A stretch of 64,000 nucleotides of DNA, taken from positions 4,400,553 through 4,464,552 of the forward strand of contig OZ026565.1 in the NCBI GenBank assembly GCA_964020155.1, written 5' to 3'. The translations under genes and the position numbers were made by a program. Every line of letters begins with the position of its first letter. Within the stretch, counting starts at the first letter, position 1. The DNA is from Chondrilla cf. caribensis (lineage: Eukaryota > Porifera > Demospongiae > Chondrillida > Chondrillidae). Below the pieces are notes generated by a model. The model searched no databases. It saw only the letters and a program-made list of their open reading frames with translations, and had not been told where the DNA came from. Positions 11,098 through 22,523 of this stretch are shown piece by piece.

Positions 11098-12132
11098 GTG
11101 ATCATGTCAGTGGGTGAAATATGGAGTAACTCCACGAACGTATCGAATACAACCACAGTTAGTGACCCGCCTACGTTCGCTAGTATTCTTGGAGTGGAAG
11201 GCTACTATGCGGTTGTTTCTGTTCTTCTTGCTACTCTTGTCCCAGCACAACTATTCCTGAGTGTCATCACCATAGTGGGACTGTGTGTTGGGAAGGAATT
11301 CAAGCAGTTCAAGCTTCAGCGTGCGTTGATGATAGCCATGGTAGCAATGGGCTTTGTTTCCGCTACATCCGTGGTGATGTTCTCAATGGCCGAATATCTC
11401 TTCCTGAACCGCAACACAGAGGCTGGAACGGTATTCTGTCATGGAGGAGTACTGTTTCGTTGTCTCGATTACCTGTTAAGGGATGTTCTTTTGGTGTTCT
11501 TTTCCGTTTTAGTCTTCATTGTAATCAAGTACGGACGGCAGAAGGTCAGAGTAGCCTATTTTAGCATCGCATTACTGCTAGTAGTATCCCCTATCCTCAT
11601 TGCTAGTATCGGGTTCCTAATTCCATCATTTCTCAATCGTTCACTCCCATTTGACGGAGTAGTCTGTCATAGTTACGGATTACTTGCGGGTTATGCAAAC
11701 ATACTATTGCTGTTTGCTCTAACAAGCATCCCCCTCCGTGTCATCTCTGTGGGAATCGTGATTGCCATTCTTGTATTTGTGAAGCAGCACAGTAACACAC
11801 TGGAGGAGAACAAGAAATTTAAAGTAGCCGTTTTGAAGTTTCTGGCAATTGTGACCATCATGAATGCATTGCTCATAGTTCAATTCGTACTCGAGTTCAT
11901 ACCTGCTCTTCTGGTCCGTGACAATGAGACTGCTTTCATAGTCATCGCACACCTGGTATACTTCGTCTTACCTAACGTACCAGCTATAATCACCCCACTG
12001 TTGTTGATGGTGGTGTTTAAACCACTCACTGCAGCCATCAAAACACTATTGCCATGGTGCTGCAAATGTTCCAATTTTCAGAAAAAAAGTGGTTCGAATC
12101 ACAATGACAATCAACTCAGGAGGGAGCAGTGA
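11098..12132 (+). CDS. R3: 7TM receptor (GPCR-like)
   Basis: Receptor of 344 residues with the second N-terminal type: it begins MIMSVGEIWSNSTNVSNTTT, where the second Met (codon 3) aligns with the likely starts of R12 and R13. All seven helices are uninterrupted. Loop 2 is distinctive (LNRSLPFDGVVCHSYG) and loop 3 is the short form (EFIPALLVRDNETAF). After the Cys residues following TM7 the tail shifts frame in an A-run (QKKSGSNHND...), so the conserved acidic PLLRM end is lost although its DNA is still present downstream. AATAAA at 12214-12219. Function inferred only from the fold: ligand sensing through a G protein or similar partner. Confidence 0.8.
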   Translation: MIMSVGEIWSNSTNVSNTTTVSDPPTFASILGVEGYYAVVSVLLATLVPAQLFLSVITIVGLCVGKEFKQFKLQRALMIAMVAMGFVSATSVVMFSMAEYLFLNRNTEAGTVFCHGGVLFRCLDYLLRDVLLVFFSVLVFIVIKYGRQKVRVAYFSIALLLVVSPILIASIGFLIPSFLNRSLPFDGVVCHSYGLLAGYANILLLFALTSIPLRVISVGIVIAILVFVKQHSNTLEENKKFKVAVLKFLAIVTIMNALLIVQFVLEFIPALLVRDNETAFIVIAHLVYFVLPNVPAIITPLLLMVVFKPLTAAIKTLLPWCCKCSNFQKKSGSNHNDNQLRREQ

Positions 12133-13190
12133 CAAAGAATACCCTCTACTCAGGATGCGTGCTTAATGATGTATTAAAAACTGAAGATTTGAAAATCAAA
12201 CTTATTTCACACAAATAAACTACATACCCCATTTGCCTGTAAGACAGTGCCAACATGTATGGTATGTACCATTCCAAGTATATAATATTATATCATATCT
12301 ATATACCAGTGTGTATGCCTGTGGTACAATTGTTGTATTATAATATTGACAATTTGTACAATCCTAACAAATGTTTGCATATGGCAAATTTAAATCATGT
12401 TGGAACTCTTTAATATGTATCTTTGAGGTATAAGCTACACTGGCTGTCCTATGATTTCTATGCAAATAGTATACTTTAATCTTATTAGTCTCAATTACTA
12501 GATGGCTTAAATCTCAAGGCAAATCCAAGTCAGTTTCTAGTATTTGTGGGACAAATTTCTACTGTTCAGTTATGAGTATGGTAACACATGAGGTCAATTT
12601 CAGGTCAATCTAGATTGCAGTACATATACAATATAATATAATCAGTATAGCGTACACGAATCGGACAAAACTCAGTATTGCATGCAGGCACCACAGTTCC
12701 TCAGTATATATAAATGACACAATGTTACATAATACTTTTGTGTGTATATATTCATATGGAGGTGCTAGACATCATGATATAACCCTAACCTCAGTCTGGC
12801 AATTTCTACATTTCATTGCCAGTCACCACACATGGCCTCTCATGGTAATAACTCAGAAACTAACGGGAACTAGTGGTAGCATGCACATCCATCTGGATGC
12901 ATCATAGACCTCAAGGTGACCCTCGAGATACAAAAGAACCCTGTATATCACAAACTCCAAATAACCATTGAAAAGGAATAAACTTCAAATGCATGACATT
13001 TGTGTAGATCTGAAGGAAATTCTACAAAATACTTCGAAATTTATATATAATAATATAATATGTAACTTGTGAATTCATGCACTCTGAAATTAATATGAAT
13101 AAGCTCTGCATTGAGCTGTAATAAGAACTTAACAATGACTAAATGATATCATTGTTCACTCAGTTTGAATAATTTGACTGATTTCCAATT
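12133..13190. other. R3 3' flank, type 1
   Basis: Non-coding. AATAAA near the start, then the duplicated flank shared with R2, R6 and R8. Beyond about 13030 it is AT-rich sequence with nothing recognised, leading into the kelch fragment. Confidence 0.55.
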
Positions 13191-14286
13191 TAATGGTCAC
13201 CTACTTCAGGTTCAGGAATCTGTACGACACCTTGAGGATCTTGGATGATGACACCCTGAGGATCCTCCTCAACATCTCAAGGATTCTGCCCGATACCTTG
13301 TCAATCCACCAACAGACAATAATTGCTCTCGGAAGACAATCAACTTCCCCTCATCCTCTGGTAATTCTCGGAGTGACACCCATGACTCTGAAGGAATATC
13401 CATTTGTGTTGATAGAGCACTCATAACTTTTGCCATGGGAACCATGACAACCTCACGATCACTCACATAGAGGAGGTTGTCCCTATACTGAAGAAGTTGG
13501 CAATTCTTGTGGACGTCTGCTCCAGAGCTCACCGGACACTGGCTCAACGTTGACCACTCCTAGCGTGACAAATTCTGATCAAAACCAAGCAGCCTCACTT
13601 GACCTTTAAACTCTCCCTTCCTGAACCCTATGACAATAAATATATAAGCAACTTCCGATACACAATGATACAGTGTAATCAAAATCAATCTGCAAATTAA
13701 AGGTATATCGATTGAATGCACACTTTGGTTGAGATGGGCTGAGAGTGAGTATGAAGTGAAGGGGTTTCATGAAAGAATACTCTGTCCCAATAACATATAG
13801 GCGTGGTAAACTTGTGGCAGAAACTGATTAATTCCTCATTACTGGAGTATCAATTTTCACCATCTAACCTTTTTTGTGGAGATAAACAAGACCCTTACAA
13901 ACCTGGAGGAGGATCGATATTTTGGCGTCGAATGGGAAGGAGGCTCTACCGGGTCCTTCCGGTGAAGTGTCCCTGAGATGACACGACAAGCTTTTCTCCA
14001 TTCTCTCCATCACGAGTAGAGGCGGTTTCGGATGATCCTCTTCTTCGAACGTTATCCCGTAGAGCGTCACAATGTTGGGGTGTCTCAAAGAGGACCAGAT
14101 ACGACATTCTCTCTCCCATTCCCCGAATCGAATGGTCGTTGGATCTCTCGGCTTTCTGAACTTCTTGACGGCGTAGTTTACGTGGTCGCATTCCGCTTCG
14201 TAGACTTTAGCAAAGGACCCCGCGCCAATTTTGTCGCCCAAGATTACACTGTTCCACCCGTACTCTTCGAGTGATTCTGAAGCCAT
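13190..14286 (-). pseudogene. Truncated kinase-kelch copy F1
   Basis: Minus-strand remnant of the gene at 50892-55100. The kinase start is intact: 140 open codons from 14286 with the glycine loop (GAGSFAKV), the VAVK-type lysine (NYAVKKF) and LRHPNIVTLYG. It halts at HKKG, just before the HGD catalytic loop, at TAG, and is followed directly by kelch sequence starting MVKID. The kinase C-lobe, RHIM-like segment, linker and kelch N-terminus are missing. The kelch part carries frameshifts and ends at a few remnants of the 21-bp tail repeat (13200-13310). It cannot encode an active kinase. Confidence 0.85.
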
Positions 14287-14489
14287 TTAAATTTCTCACT
14301 GAATATATAATTATCCTGGTGGACAGGTAATAGTGTCATTCGCATTACATCATAGATACTCCAACATGCACACTGGGGGCTAACCCTGACTCATTCTCGC
14401 CTCCATTTCTTGAAATGAGACTTTGTCCCGGGAAGCGAGTCTGGCTACGCGAGACCAGATACACTCGCATGTGTTGAATTAGTTTACAA

Positions 14490-15192
14490 TGTCATGTGGC
14501 CTATATACCTAGTCCATCCTAACTATAAGTTTAATATGGACGCTGGGCAGTTCATGGTGACCAGCAACAACATGTAAAATCATGTGGCCTATATCGGACC
14601 CTCCGTATAAGTCACAGATGCCACATATTTTATCTACATACGGTGAAAAATAGGAGGAAAAAAATATTTATTGGTAAACACATCCTGTCAGAGGTTATGG
14701 AATTATCAAACCTAACTGGGGCATGAACTGAATTATCATCGGAAATGCTTCCTATATCAGTGTATGAGGCCTATAACCATAGCTACATTCAGTGGTGCTT
14801 AATACTTTTCAATATGGAATTCAGGAGAATAGGAGGAAAAGCAGTAAGCACCTTTTGTTGTAGCTCATGGAAAAGGGGTTGTGTCAGCCTGATATTTTCA
14901 CCACATCTAGCCGGAGACATAAAAATAATTTTGAAACAAAATCCATTTCCGTATGTTGCCTGTATAAATCTTTCTACATTTGAAAGTGCATACTGTTTTC
15001 AACATATGGGAGAGAATAGGATGAGAAAAGCCAAGTACTTTCTTGCATACTCCATGGGAGAGGGGTGTGTGTCAACATGATATTTCACCAGACCCTACCA
15101 AATATTACAAGAACATGTATCTTGGAGAAGAAGCTTCCTACTTCACCCATAACCCTGGCTACATTTGGTGCTCTAATGTAGGGGAGAGAATA
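14490..15192. repeat. Family B repeat cluster
   Basis: Closely matches 6010-6710 and 21090-21800 in order and content, including the AGGAGGAAAA and AGGTAACACA-type stretches. Interrupted at its right end by the 15193-15702 insertion. Confidence 0.7.
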
Positions 15193-15702
15193 TTTAAACA
15201 TGTTATTTTATATACCTTCCAATTATTATTTAACAGTACTGGATTTTGTGTGATTTGTTATGCATTTCTATCAGCTGCTTCATAAATTTACAGTAAACAA
15301 GCACAACTCCAGGTAGGGTCACCAAATTTGTGGACCCTAATCAGGTGGAGTCAACTATTTAGTGACCCTTACATGCCCACCAAACAAAACAATTGAGCAT
15401 AATTTGTAACATTTCAGGACATTGTGCAGACATGAGTCTGTGTTGACTGTAAAGTGGTCAATTGTTGATATGTCCATAATAAGATATCAGCTGGAATTCA
15501 GTCAAATTATAAGTCAACATGTTATTGGCTTCCTCATTTTGAGCCAGTTTAGGCCAATAACTAGATTCATCACTTGAGAATTGACAAAAACAAGCAATGT
15601 TTACTGTTTCTATCTGATAATGTGATAACACAGCTGCAAATCGGTATAACAGATAAATAATAATTGGACAGCATATAAAATAACCTGTTATTATTATTAA
15701 TA
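15193..15702. mobile_element. Non-autonomous insertion with short inverted ends
   Basis: The paralogous loci at 6700 and 21790 read GAGAGAATATAGGAGA without a break; here about 510 bases sit between GAGAGAATA and TAGGAG. The ends are imperfect inverted repeats (AACATGTTATTTTATAT at left, and its partner ATATAAAATAACCTGTT at right). The target is TA-rich, so the exact duplication (TA or ATA) cannot be fixed. No transposase coding; the 80-codon frame running into it from 15043 is fortuitous. Confidence 0.65.
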
Positions 15703-16018
15703 GGAGAAAAAAACACTGGCACAGGTCATAGAAGAGGTTGGGCTAGGGGCATTGTATGGAGATGGGGATTGTTTCAGAATTTAGTTCATATCCCCATCTA
15801 GGTCTGATAAAATATCAGGTTTATACGTCCACATATGTTATATTATAAATTGATATGTCTTTTATCTAGTAATACATACATTATGCTGTGCTGAGTACAC
15901 ATACTGTAACTGTTACAATAACTAGTGTTGTTTTAGTAAGGTATTATAGACCCATATATATATACGTAAAGGTCTGTAATATGTACAGTTCTATACACAA
16001 CTATTGTAATTATAATTA

Positions 16019-16558
16019 CCGTAGTGTCCGAAATTTTCGCGGGACGTAATTTTCGCGAATTTCGCGAGGAAGGTCGGATTCGCGAAATTTTCATCCGCGA
16101 TAAAATTATCGTGGGTATGTATAAAATGGCGGCCGTTTATACGTTAGTAGTACGAGCAACGTGGGAACAAAGGGCGATTGCCTTTGTATACGCCTGTAGC
16201 GAAGGGATCTTCAGTGTTCCTGGGCTCTTGACGGCAGCTGAGAACCTCTCCAATGCTACTGCTACAAATAGTCTAATAAACATGATATCCTCGAATACAG
16301 CTCTCATACTCAAACGTGGGCATCTTTAAAAGCGAGCAATTTTGCAGTTCTTTCTCAGAAAATTAAAACTTTAGAAGCTTGTCTCGACTATAAACGATAG
16401 TACCTTGCGTTCGGTCGCCATTCATAACACATAAGCGCCCTCAAAGTGCTAAACGAAAACCAATAAGCACGTTGCCATTCGCGAAAATAAAAACGCGAAC
16501 AGTCCTAAATCGAGCGATTCGCGAAAATTACGTCCCGCGAAAATTTCGGACACTACGG
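16019..16558. mobile_element. 540-bp MITE with 42-bp perfect terminal inverted repeats
   Basis: Begins CCGTAGTGTCCGAAATTTTC and ends with the exact inverse, perfect over 42 bases. It is flanked by TA at 16017-16018 and 16559-16560. The same locus near 7040 (R2 flank) and near 22137 (R6 flank) is the unoccupied site with one TA. The ends are rich in TTCGCGAA motifs and the element is much richer in G+C than its surroundings. A 101-codon frame (16024-16329) begins inside the inverted repeat and has no recognised domain. TA duplication suggests mobilisation by a Tc1/mariner-type transposase supplied from elsewhere. Confidence 0.92.
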
Positions 16559-16804
16559 TATTATGTACGTATGTATATGGTTGACTACAGTGCACAACAA
16601 GCATGTGATTGTAGCCAGAACTCTACTGTAAAGCCTCGTGTGTGTGGGTAAAGGCATGCAATATTGTATAACAACAGTGCTTTCAACATGTACGTCTACC
16701 ATTTATGGATCACTTAGACTATTATTCCTATATGGCTGCAGTTCCTAACTGGATCAAGCTGATCACTTAAATTTCAAATTGGTGATTGGAAGCCGATAAA
16801 GTGC

Positions 16805-16993
16805 ATGATGCCTATTGAAGAAGAAGCTTTAAAACCACTAGCAAGGGGAAGACAATCAAATTGGCAAGTAACTGCATACATCCTGTCAGAAATGAATATA
16901 TTCCAGTCTTGTATACCACGGGAATTGATCATTAGTCGAGTTGCTACAAAATTATGGATGAATCAGAAATATGGAATGTCTCCACGAATTTGA
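16805..16993 (+). CDS. Conserved upstream ORF overlapping the R4 start
   Basis: 62 codons, same length and position as those before R2 and R6, with a few substitutions, overlapping the receptor start by 40 bases in another frame. Likely regulatory if translated; conservation may reflect recent duplication only. Confidence 0.3.
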   Translation: MMPIEEEALKPLARGRQSNWQVTAYILSEMNIFQSCIPRELIISRVATKLWMNQKYGMSPRI

Positions 16994-17979
16994 CCATGAA
17001 TACAACCACAGTTAGTGACCCGCCTACGTTCGCCAGTATTCTTGGAGTGGAAGGCTACTATGCGTTTGTTTCTGTTCTTCTTGCTACTCTTGTCCCAGCA
17101 CAACTATTCCTGAGTATCATCACCATAGTGGGACTGTGTGTTGGGAAGGAATTCAAACAGTTCAAGCTTCAGCGTGCGTTGATGATAGCCATTGTAGCAA
17201 TGGGATTTGTCTCCGCTACATCCGTGGTGATGTATTCGATTGCCGAATATCTCTTCCTGAACCGCAACACAGAGGCTGGAGCGGCATTCTGTCATGGAGG
17301 ATTACTGTTTGGTTATCTCGACTACATGTTAAGGGATGTTTTTTTGGTGTTTTTTTCAGTTTTAGTCTTCATTGTAATCAAATACGGACGGCAGAAGGTC
17401 AGAGTAGCCTATTTCAGCATCGCATTACTGCTAGTAGTATCAACTATCCTCATTGTAAGTATCGTGTTCCTATTTCCATCAGTTCTCAATTATTCCCTCC
17501 CATTTGACGGAGTAGTCTGTTATCCTCAAGCACCACTTGCGAGTTATGCAAGCCTAGCAGTGCTGTCCACTCTGACGAGTATCCTCCTTCGTGCCATCTC
17601 TGTGGGAATCGTGATTGCCATTCTCGTATTTGTGAAGCAGCACAGTGACACACTGGATGAGAACAAGAAATTTAAAGTAGCCGTTTTGAAGTTCCTGGCT
17701 ATTGTGACCATCATGAACATATTGCTCATAGTTCAATTCATACTCCAGTTTGTAGTTCCTCCTCTGTTCAGTGTCAATGAGACTGCTTTCATAGTCAATG
17801 CACACCTGGTATACTTCCTCTTACCTAACGTACCAGCTATAATCACCCCGTTGTTGTTGATCGTGGTGTTTAAACCCCTCACTGCCGCCATCAAGACACT
17901 ATTACTGCCATCGTGTTGTGGAAATTGTCAGAAAAAAGAAGCTCGAATCACAAAAAATCAACTCAAGGGGGAGCAGTGA
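16954..17979 (+). CDS. R4: 7TM receptor (GPCR-like)
   Basis: Receptor of 341 residues with the MDESEIWNVSTNLT N-terminus and uninterrupted TM1-TM7. Notable changes: loop 2 reads FDGVVCYPQAPL, TM3 begins GYLDYML, and TM6/loop 3 is QFILQFVVPPLFSVNETAF, most like R9 in that part. The C-terminus has an extra A in an A-run and ends KNQLKGEQ, so the PLLRR tail encoded in the following DNA is out of frame. Unlike R2 and R6, its 3' flank is of the second type shared with R12 and R13, so this locus is a recombinant of a type-one leader with a type-two downstream end. Confidence 0.8.
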   Translation: MDESEIWNVSTNLTMNTTTVSDPPTFASILGVEGYYAFVSVLLATLVPAQLFLSIITIVGLCVGKEFKQFKLQRALMIAIVAMGFVSATSVVMYSIAEYLFLNRNTEAGAAFCHGGLLFGYLDYMLRDVFLVFFSVLVFIVIKYGRQKVRVAYFSIALLLVVSTILIVSIVFLFPSVLNYSLPFDGVVCYPQAPLASYASLAVLSTLTSILLRAISVGIVIAILVFVKQHSDTLDENKKFKVAVLKFLAIVTIMNILLIVQFILQFVVPPLFSVNETAFIVNAHLVYFLLPNVPAIITPLLLIVVFKPLTAAIKTLLLPSCCGNCQKKEARITKNQLKGEQ

Positions 17980-18298
17980 CAAAGGATACCCTCTACTCAG
18001 GAGATGTGTGTGATGATGAGTGTATTATAATTTAAAAGCTGGATGAATAAAATCAAAAATGTTGTCAAACTGATTCCACCAACTCACTATATCTGTATTG
18101 TAACATTCAACAAATTTCACCATGTGGATCAGTGATGTATGCAATTACATTTATGCTCTTAAATTTATGCACATATTGGAAACATTATAATTACTCTGTA
18201 ATCCAACTTCATTTATAATCTGGCAATATTCCGAGACACAATTATGTGCATATATACTATACTGTACTATTGAACCACCATACTCTGACAGCCTAATA
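17980..18298. other. R4 3' flank, type 2
   Basis: Non-coding. Matches the flanks of R12 (58918 on) and R13 (62795 on): the CTGATTCCACCAACTCACTAT stretch follows about 90 bases after the stop. GATGAATAAAATC at about 18040 offers an AATAAA signal. Confidence 0.6.
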
Positions 18299-18501
18299 CA
18301 GTGAAACCTCCCTATAATGGATAAATTGGGACCAGGTAACTTGTCCACTGTAGAGAGGTTGTCCATGCACTCTCCAGAGGTAAAAAATGTATCAGCACTA
18401 TAGGAAAAGTCTACTTTTGGTGCCTTACAGAGTGTCCTTTGTAGGGAGGTAATTTCTATGGTGTCCTTTAGTGGGAGAGTCCTTTAATAGAGGTTCCACT
18501 A
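18299..18501. mobile_element. Pogo/Tc1-like MITE
   Basis: About 203 bases starting CAGTGAAACCTCC and ending GGAGAGTCC...GAGGTTCCACTA, imperfect inverted repeats of the CAGTNGAACCTC kind, with TA on both sides (18297-18298 and 18502-18503). No coding capacity. End motif and TA target agree with the pogo/Tigger branch as generally known. Confidence 0.7.
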
Positions 18502-18504
18502 TAC

Positions 18505-18924
18505 CATATATATTCCCATGTAGCTAGATCAGGAGTGTGTGCTGGGTCATCAAGGTTCTACTGCACATTCAACCATGAATTGATCGGATGCAGTAATTTT
18601 CTGATCGATCAGTCAGTCAGCTGAGTTATGCAACTGTATATTTAAATTTGAAATTTTAGGAATTTCTTTGTGGTTACTTTATTTAAGTGTGGAATTAGGA
18701 TAATGATGAAACAAATCAAAATGGGAGCATCAGTACTCATAATGGTCATATAATATTATATAATCGACAATACATTACAATATGTATATATACTGTATAT
18801 ATGATCTTAATTTTATAATATGTATGCAGCAGCATGTAGGCCTACAGTAAATACACTTAACTTCATATTCCTATCGCTTAGTTACTTATAATGCTGCGGC
18901 ACCCCTATATAAAAATCAATATAA
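18505..18924. other. Type 2 receptor 3' flank, continued
   Basis: No gene seen. Matches 59200-59630 and 63100-63500 downstream of R12 and R13, with short TA-rich runs near 18770-18800. Confidence 0.5.
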
Positions 18925-19036
18925 AGATCACCCACTCAGGGCAGAAGACACAGATATATATACATATGGAGAGCTTTACAGGGACTTTTGAATTTCCACA
19001 GAGATATGTGGACAGTACTTGGTCATTCCACAAATG
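18925..19036 (+). mobile_element. SINE-like repeat, truncated at a receptor junction
   Basis: Begins with CACCCACTCAGGG and contains GGAGAGCTTTACAGGGACTTT and a TTGGTCATTCC stretch, as in the copies at 59635-59850 and 63505-63690 and the inverse of 31998-32330. It stops after GAATGCAGA-like sequence, where it runs straight into R5 coding DNA. Confidence 0.75.
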
Positions 19037-19849
19037 CAGATTGCCGAATATTTCTTCCTGCACCGCAACACAGAGACTGGAGCGGCATTCTGTCATGGAG
19101 GATTGCTGTTTCGTTGTCTCGACTACGTGTTAAGGGATGTTCTTCTGGTGTTTTTCTCAGTTTTAGTCTTCATTGTAATCAAATACGGACGGCAGAAGGT
19201 CAAAGTAGCCTATTTCAGCATCGCATTACTGCTAGTAGTATCCCCTATCCTCATTGTTAGCATTGTGGTCCTATTTCCATCAGTTCTCAATTTCTCGGTC
19301 CCGGGCCCACTTGATGGAGTAGTCTGTCGTAGTCAAGGATCACTTGCGAGTAATGCAAGCCTACTAGTGCTGTCCATTCTGATAAGTATCCCTCCCCGTG
19401 TCATCTCTGTGGGAATCGTGATTGCCATTCTTGTATTTGTGAAGCAGCACAGTGAGACACTGGATGAGAACAAGAAATTTAAAGTAGCTGTATTTAAGTT
19501 TCTGGCAATTGTGACCATCATGAACGCATTGCTCATAGTTTGTTTCATACTTGAGTTCATACCTATTCCTCTGGTCCGTGTCAATGAGACTGCTTTCGTA
19601 GTCATCGCACACCTGGTATACTTTGTCTTACCTAACGTACCAGCTATAATCACCCCGCTGTTGTTGATGATGGTGTTTAAACCACTCACTGCAGCCATCA
19701 AGACACTATTACTGCCCTCGTGTTGTGAAAGTTCCAATTTCAGAAAAAGGGAGGTGAAATCACAACGACAATCAACTCAGGAGGGAGCAGTGACGAAGAA
19801 TACCCTCTACTCAGGATGCGCGCTTGATGATGAGTGTATTAAAAACTGA
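19037..19849 (+). pseudogene. R5: 5'-truncated 7TM receptor
   Basis: Starts abruptly inside TM2 (IAEYFFLHRNTETG) and continues open through TM3-TM7. The N-terminus, TM1 and most of TM2 are absent, replaced by a SINE-like repeat; an ATG at 19019 within that repeat is fortuitously in frame, giving a 276-codon frame. Loop 2 has an insertion (SVPGPLDGVVC). The tail is frameshifted into KSQRQSTQEGAVTKN and ends ECIKN. The 3' flank is type 1. Without TM1 and TM2 it is very unlikely to work as a receptor. Confidence 0.85.
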
Positions 19850-20290
19850 ATATTTAAAAATCAAACTTACTTCACACAACATACCCCAATGCCTGTATAA
19901 TAGTGCCAACATATATTGTATGTACCATTCTGAATATATATTATAACATATCTATATACTATAGTGTGTATACATATGGTACAATTATTGTTACCGTACA
20001 ATCCCAATAAATGTTTGCATATGGCCAATTCAAATCATGTTGAAACTCTTTATTATGTATCTTTTAGGTATAAACTACACTGGCTGTCCTATGATTTCTA
20101 TGCAAATAGTGCAATTAAATCTCAAGGCATAATATTATGCAACTCAGTTTTTTTTGTACTTGTGGGACAATTTTCTGCTGTTCAGTTATGAGTATGGTAA
20201 CACATGAGGTCAATTTCAGATTTCAGTACAATAATAATAATCAGTATAGCATACACGAATCAGACAACACTCAGTATTGCATGCAGGCAT
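19850..20290. other. R5 3' flank, type 1
   Basis: Non-coding; resembles the flanks of R3 and R8, including AATAAATGTTTGCATATGGC near 20006. Passes into kelch remnant at about 20295. Confidence 0.55.
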
Positions 20291-20925
20291 AATGGAGGAT
20301 AATGGATCAAATTCACACTTTGGTTGAGATGGGTCGAGAGTGAGTATACGTGAAGGGGGATCATGAAAGAATACTCTGTCCCAATAACATGGAGGTGTGG
20401 TAAACTTGTTGTGGCAGCAACTGATAAATTCCTCATTACTGGAGTATCAATTTTCACCATCTGACCGTGAACAAGACCTTTTTGTGAAGGTAAATAAGAC
20501 CCTTACAAACTTGGAGGAGGATCGATATTTTGGCTTCGAATGGGAAGGAGGCTCTACCGGGTCCTTCCGGTGAAGTGTCCCTGAGATGACACGACAAGCT
20601 TTTCTCCATTCTCTCCATCACGAGTAGAGGCGGTTTCGAGCGATCTTCTTCTTGAAACGTTATCCCGTAGAGCGTCACAATGTTGGGGTGTCTCAAAGAG
20701 GACCAGATACGACACTCTCTCCCACTCGACGGAACTGATGGGATCTCTCAACATTTTGAAGTTCGTAACGACGTACTCGCCATCCTCGCATTCCGCTTCG
20801 TAGACTTTAGCAAAGGACCCCGCGCCAATTTTGTCGCCCAAGATCACACTGTTCCACCCGTACTCTTCGAGCATAGATCGAGTATCTATGCTTCGAGTGA
20901 TTCTGAAGCCTTTTAAATTTCTCAC
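20290..20925 (-). pseudogene. Truncated kinase-kelch copy F2
   Basis: Minus-strand remnant with the same join between kinase HKK and kelch MVKID as the other four copies, here in the longer form that retains GTGAACAAGACC between the halves. One A is lost from the A-run encoding HKK, and a further frameshift lies near 20740 in the EWERE-C region, so two overlapping frames are needed to read the kinase N-lobe. The kelch part is short (about 160 bases). The start codon lies in a slightly extended N-terminus. Confidence 0.85.
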
Positions 20926-21089
20926 TGACTATAATTATCCTGGTTACATCATAGATACTACAACATGCACACTGGGGGCTAACCCTGACTCATTCTCGCC
21001 TCCATTTCTTGAAATGGGACTTTGTCCCGGGAAGCGAGTCTGGCTACGCGAGACCAATTACATTAGCATGTGCTGATTAGTTTATAATG

Positions 21090-21800
21090 TCATGTGGCCT
21101 ATATACCTAGTCCATCCTAACTATAAGTTTAATATGGACGCTGGGCAGTTCATGGTGACCAGCAACAACATGTAAAATCATGTGGCCTATATCGGACCCT
21201 CCGTATAAGTCACAGATGTCACATATTTTTTCTACATACGGTGAAAAATAGGAGGAAAAAAATATTTATTGGTAAACACATCCTGGCAGAGGTTATGGAA
21301 TTATCAAACCTAGCTGGGGACATGAACTGAATTATCATCGGAAATACTTCCTATATCAGTGTATGAGGCCTATAACCCTAGCTACATTCAGTGGTGCTTA
21401 ATGCTTTTCAATATGGAATTCAGGAGAATAGGAGGAAAAGCAGTAAGCCCCTTTTGTTGTAGCTCATGGAAAAGGGGTTGTGTCAGCCTGATATTTTCAC
21501 CACATCTAGCCGGAGACATAAAAATAATTTTGAAACAAAATCCATTTCCGTATGTTGCCTGTATAATTATTTCTACATTTGAAAGTGCATACTGTTTTTC
21601 AATGTATGGGAGAGAATAGGATGAGAAAAACCAAGTAATTTCCTGCATACTCCATGGGAGAGGGGTGTGTGTCAACATGGTATTTCGCCAGACCCTACCA
21701 AATATTACAAGAACATGTATCTTGGAGAAGAAGCTTCCTACTTCACCCATAACCCTGGCTACATTTGGTGCTCTAATGTAGGGGAGAGAATATAGGAGAG
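21090..21800. repeat. Family B repeat cluster
   Basis: Third copy of the block at 6010-6710 and 14490-15190, nearly identical and uninterrupted, so it serves as the empty-site reference for the 15193 insertion. Confidence 0.7.
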
Positions 21801-22523
21801 AAAACACTGGCACAGGTCATAGAAGAGGTTGGGTTAGGGGTATTGTATGGAGATGGGGATTGTTTCAGAATTTAGTTCATATCCCCATCTAGATCTGATA
21901 AAATATCAGGTTTATACGTCCACATACATTATAATATTATTATAAAATGATATGTCTTTTTAATATCTCTTATTGCATACATCATGCTGTGCTGAGTACA
22001 CATACTGTAACTGTTACAATAACTATAGTGCTGTTTTAGTAAGCCAGTGACAGCATAGGTATTATAGACCCATATATATATACGTACAGGTCTGTAATAT
22101 GTACAGTTCTATACACAACTATTGTAATTATAATTATTATGTACCTATGTATATGGTTGACTACAGTGCACAACAAGGATGGGATTGTAGCCATAACTCC
22201 ACTGTAAAGCCTCGTGTGTGTGGGTAAAGGCATGCAATATTGTATAACAACATTACTTTCAACATGCACGTCTACCATTTATGGATCACTTAGACTATTA
22301 TTCCTATACGGCTGCAGTTCCTAACTGGATCAAGCTGATCACCATAATCTAGTGATGGGAAGCAGATAAGGTGCATGATGCCTATTGAAGAAGAAGCTTC
22401 AAAACTACTAGCAAGGGGGAGACAATCAAATTGGCAAGTAACTGCATACATCCTGTCAGGAATGAATATATTCCAGTCTTGTATACCACGGGAATTCATC
22501 ATTAGTCGAGTTGCTACAAAATT
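21801..22523. other. R6 5' flank
   Basis: Near-identical to the R2 flank; unoccupied site for the 540-bp element lies at about 22137. Promoter expected here but no core element is assigned. Confidence 0.5.

Noticed and set aside
16024..16329. 101-codon gene in the 540-bp element
   Set aside because: It starts within the terminal inverted repeat, has no transposase motif, and the element is far too small to be autonomous.
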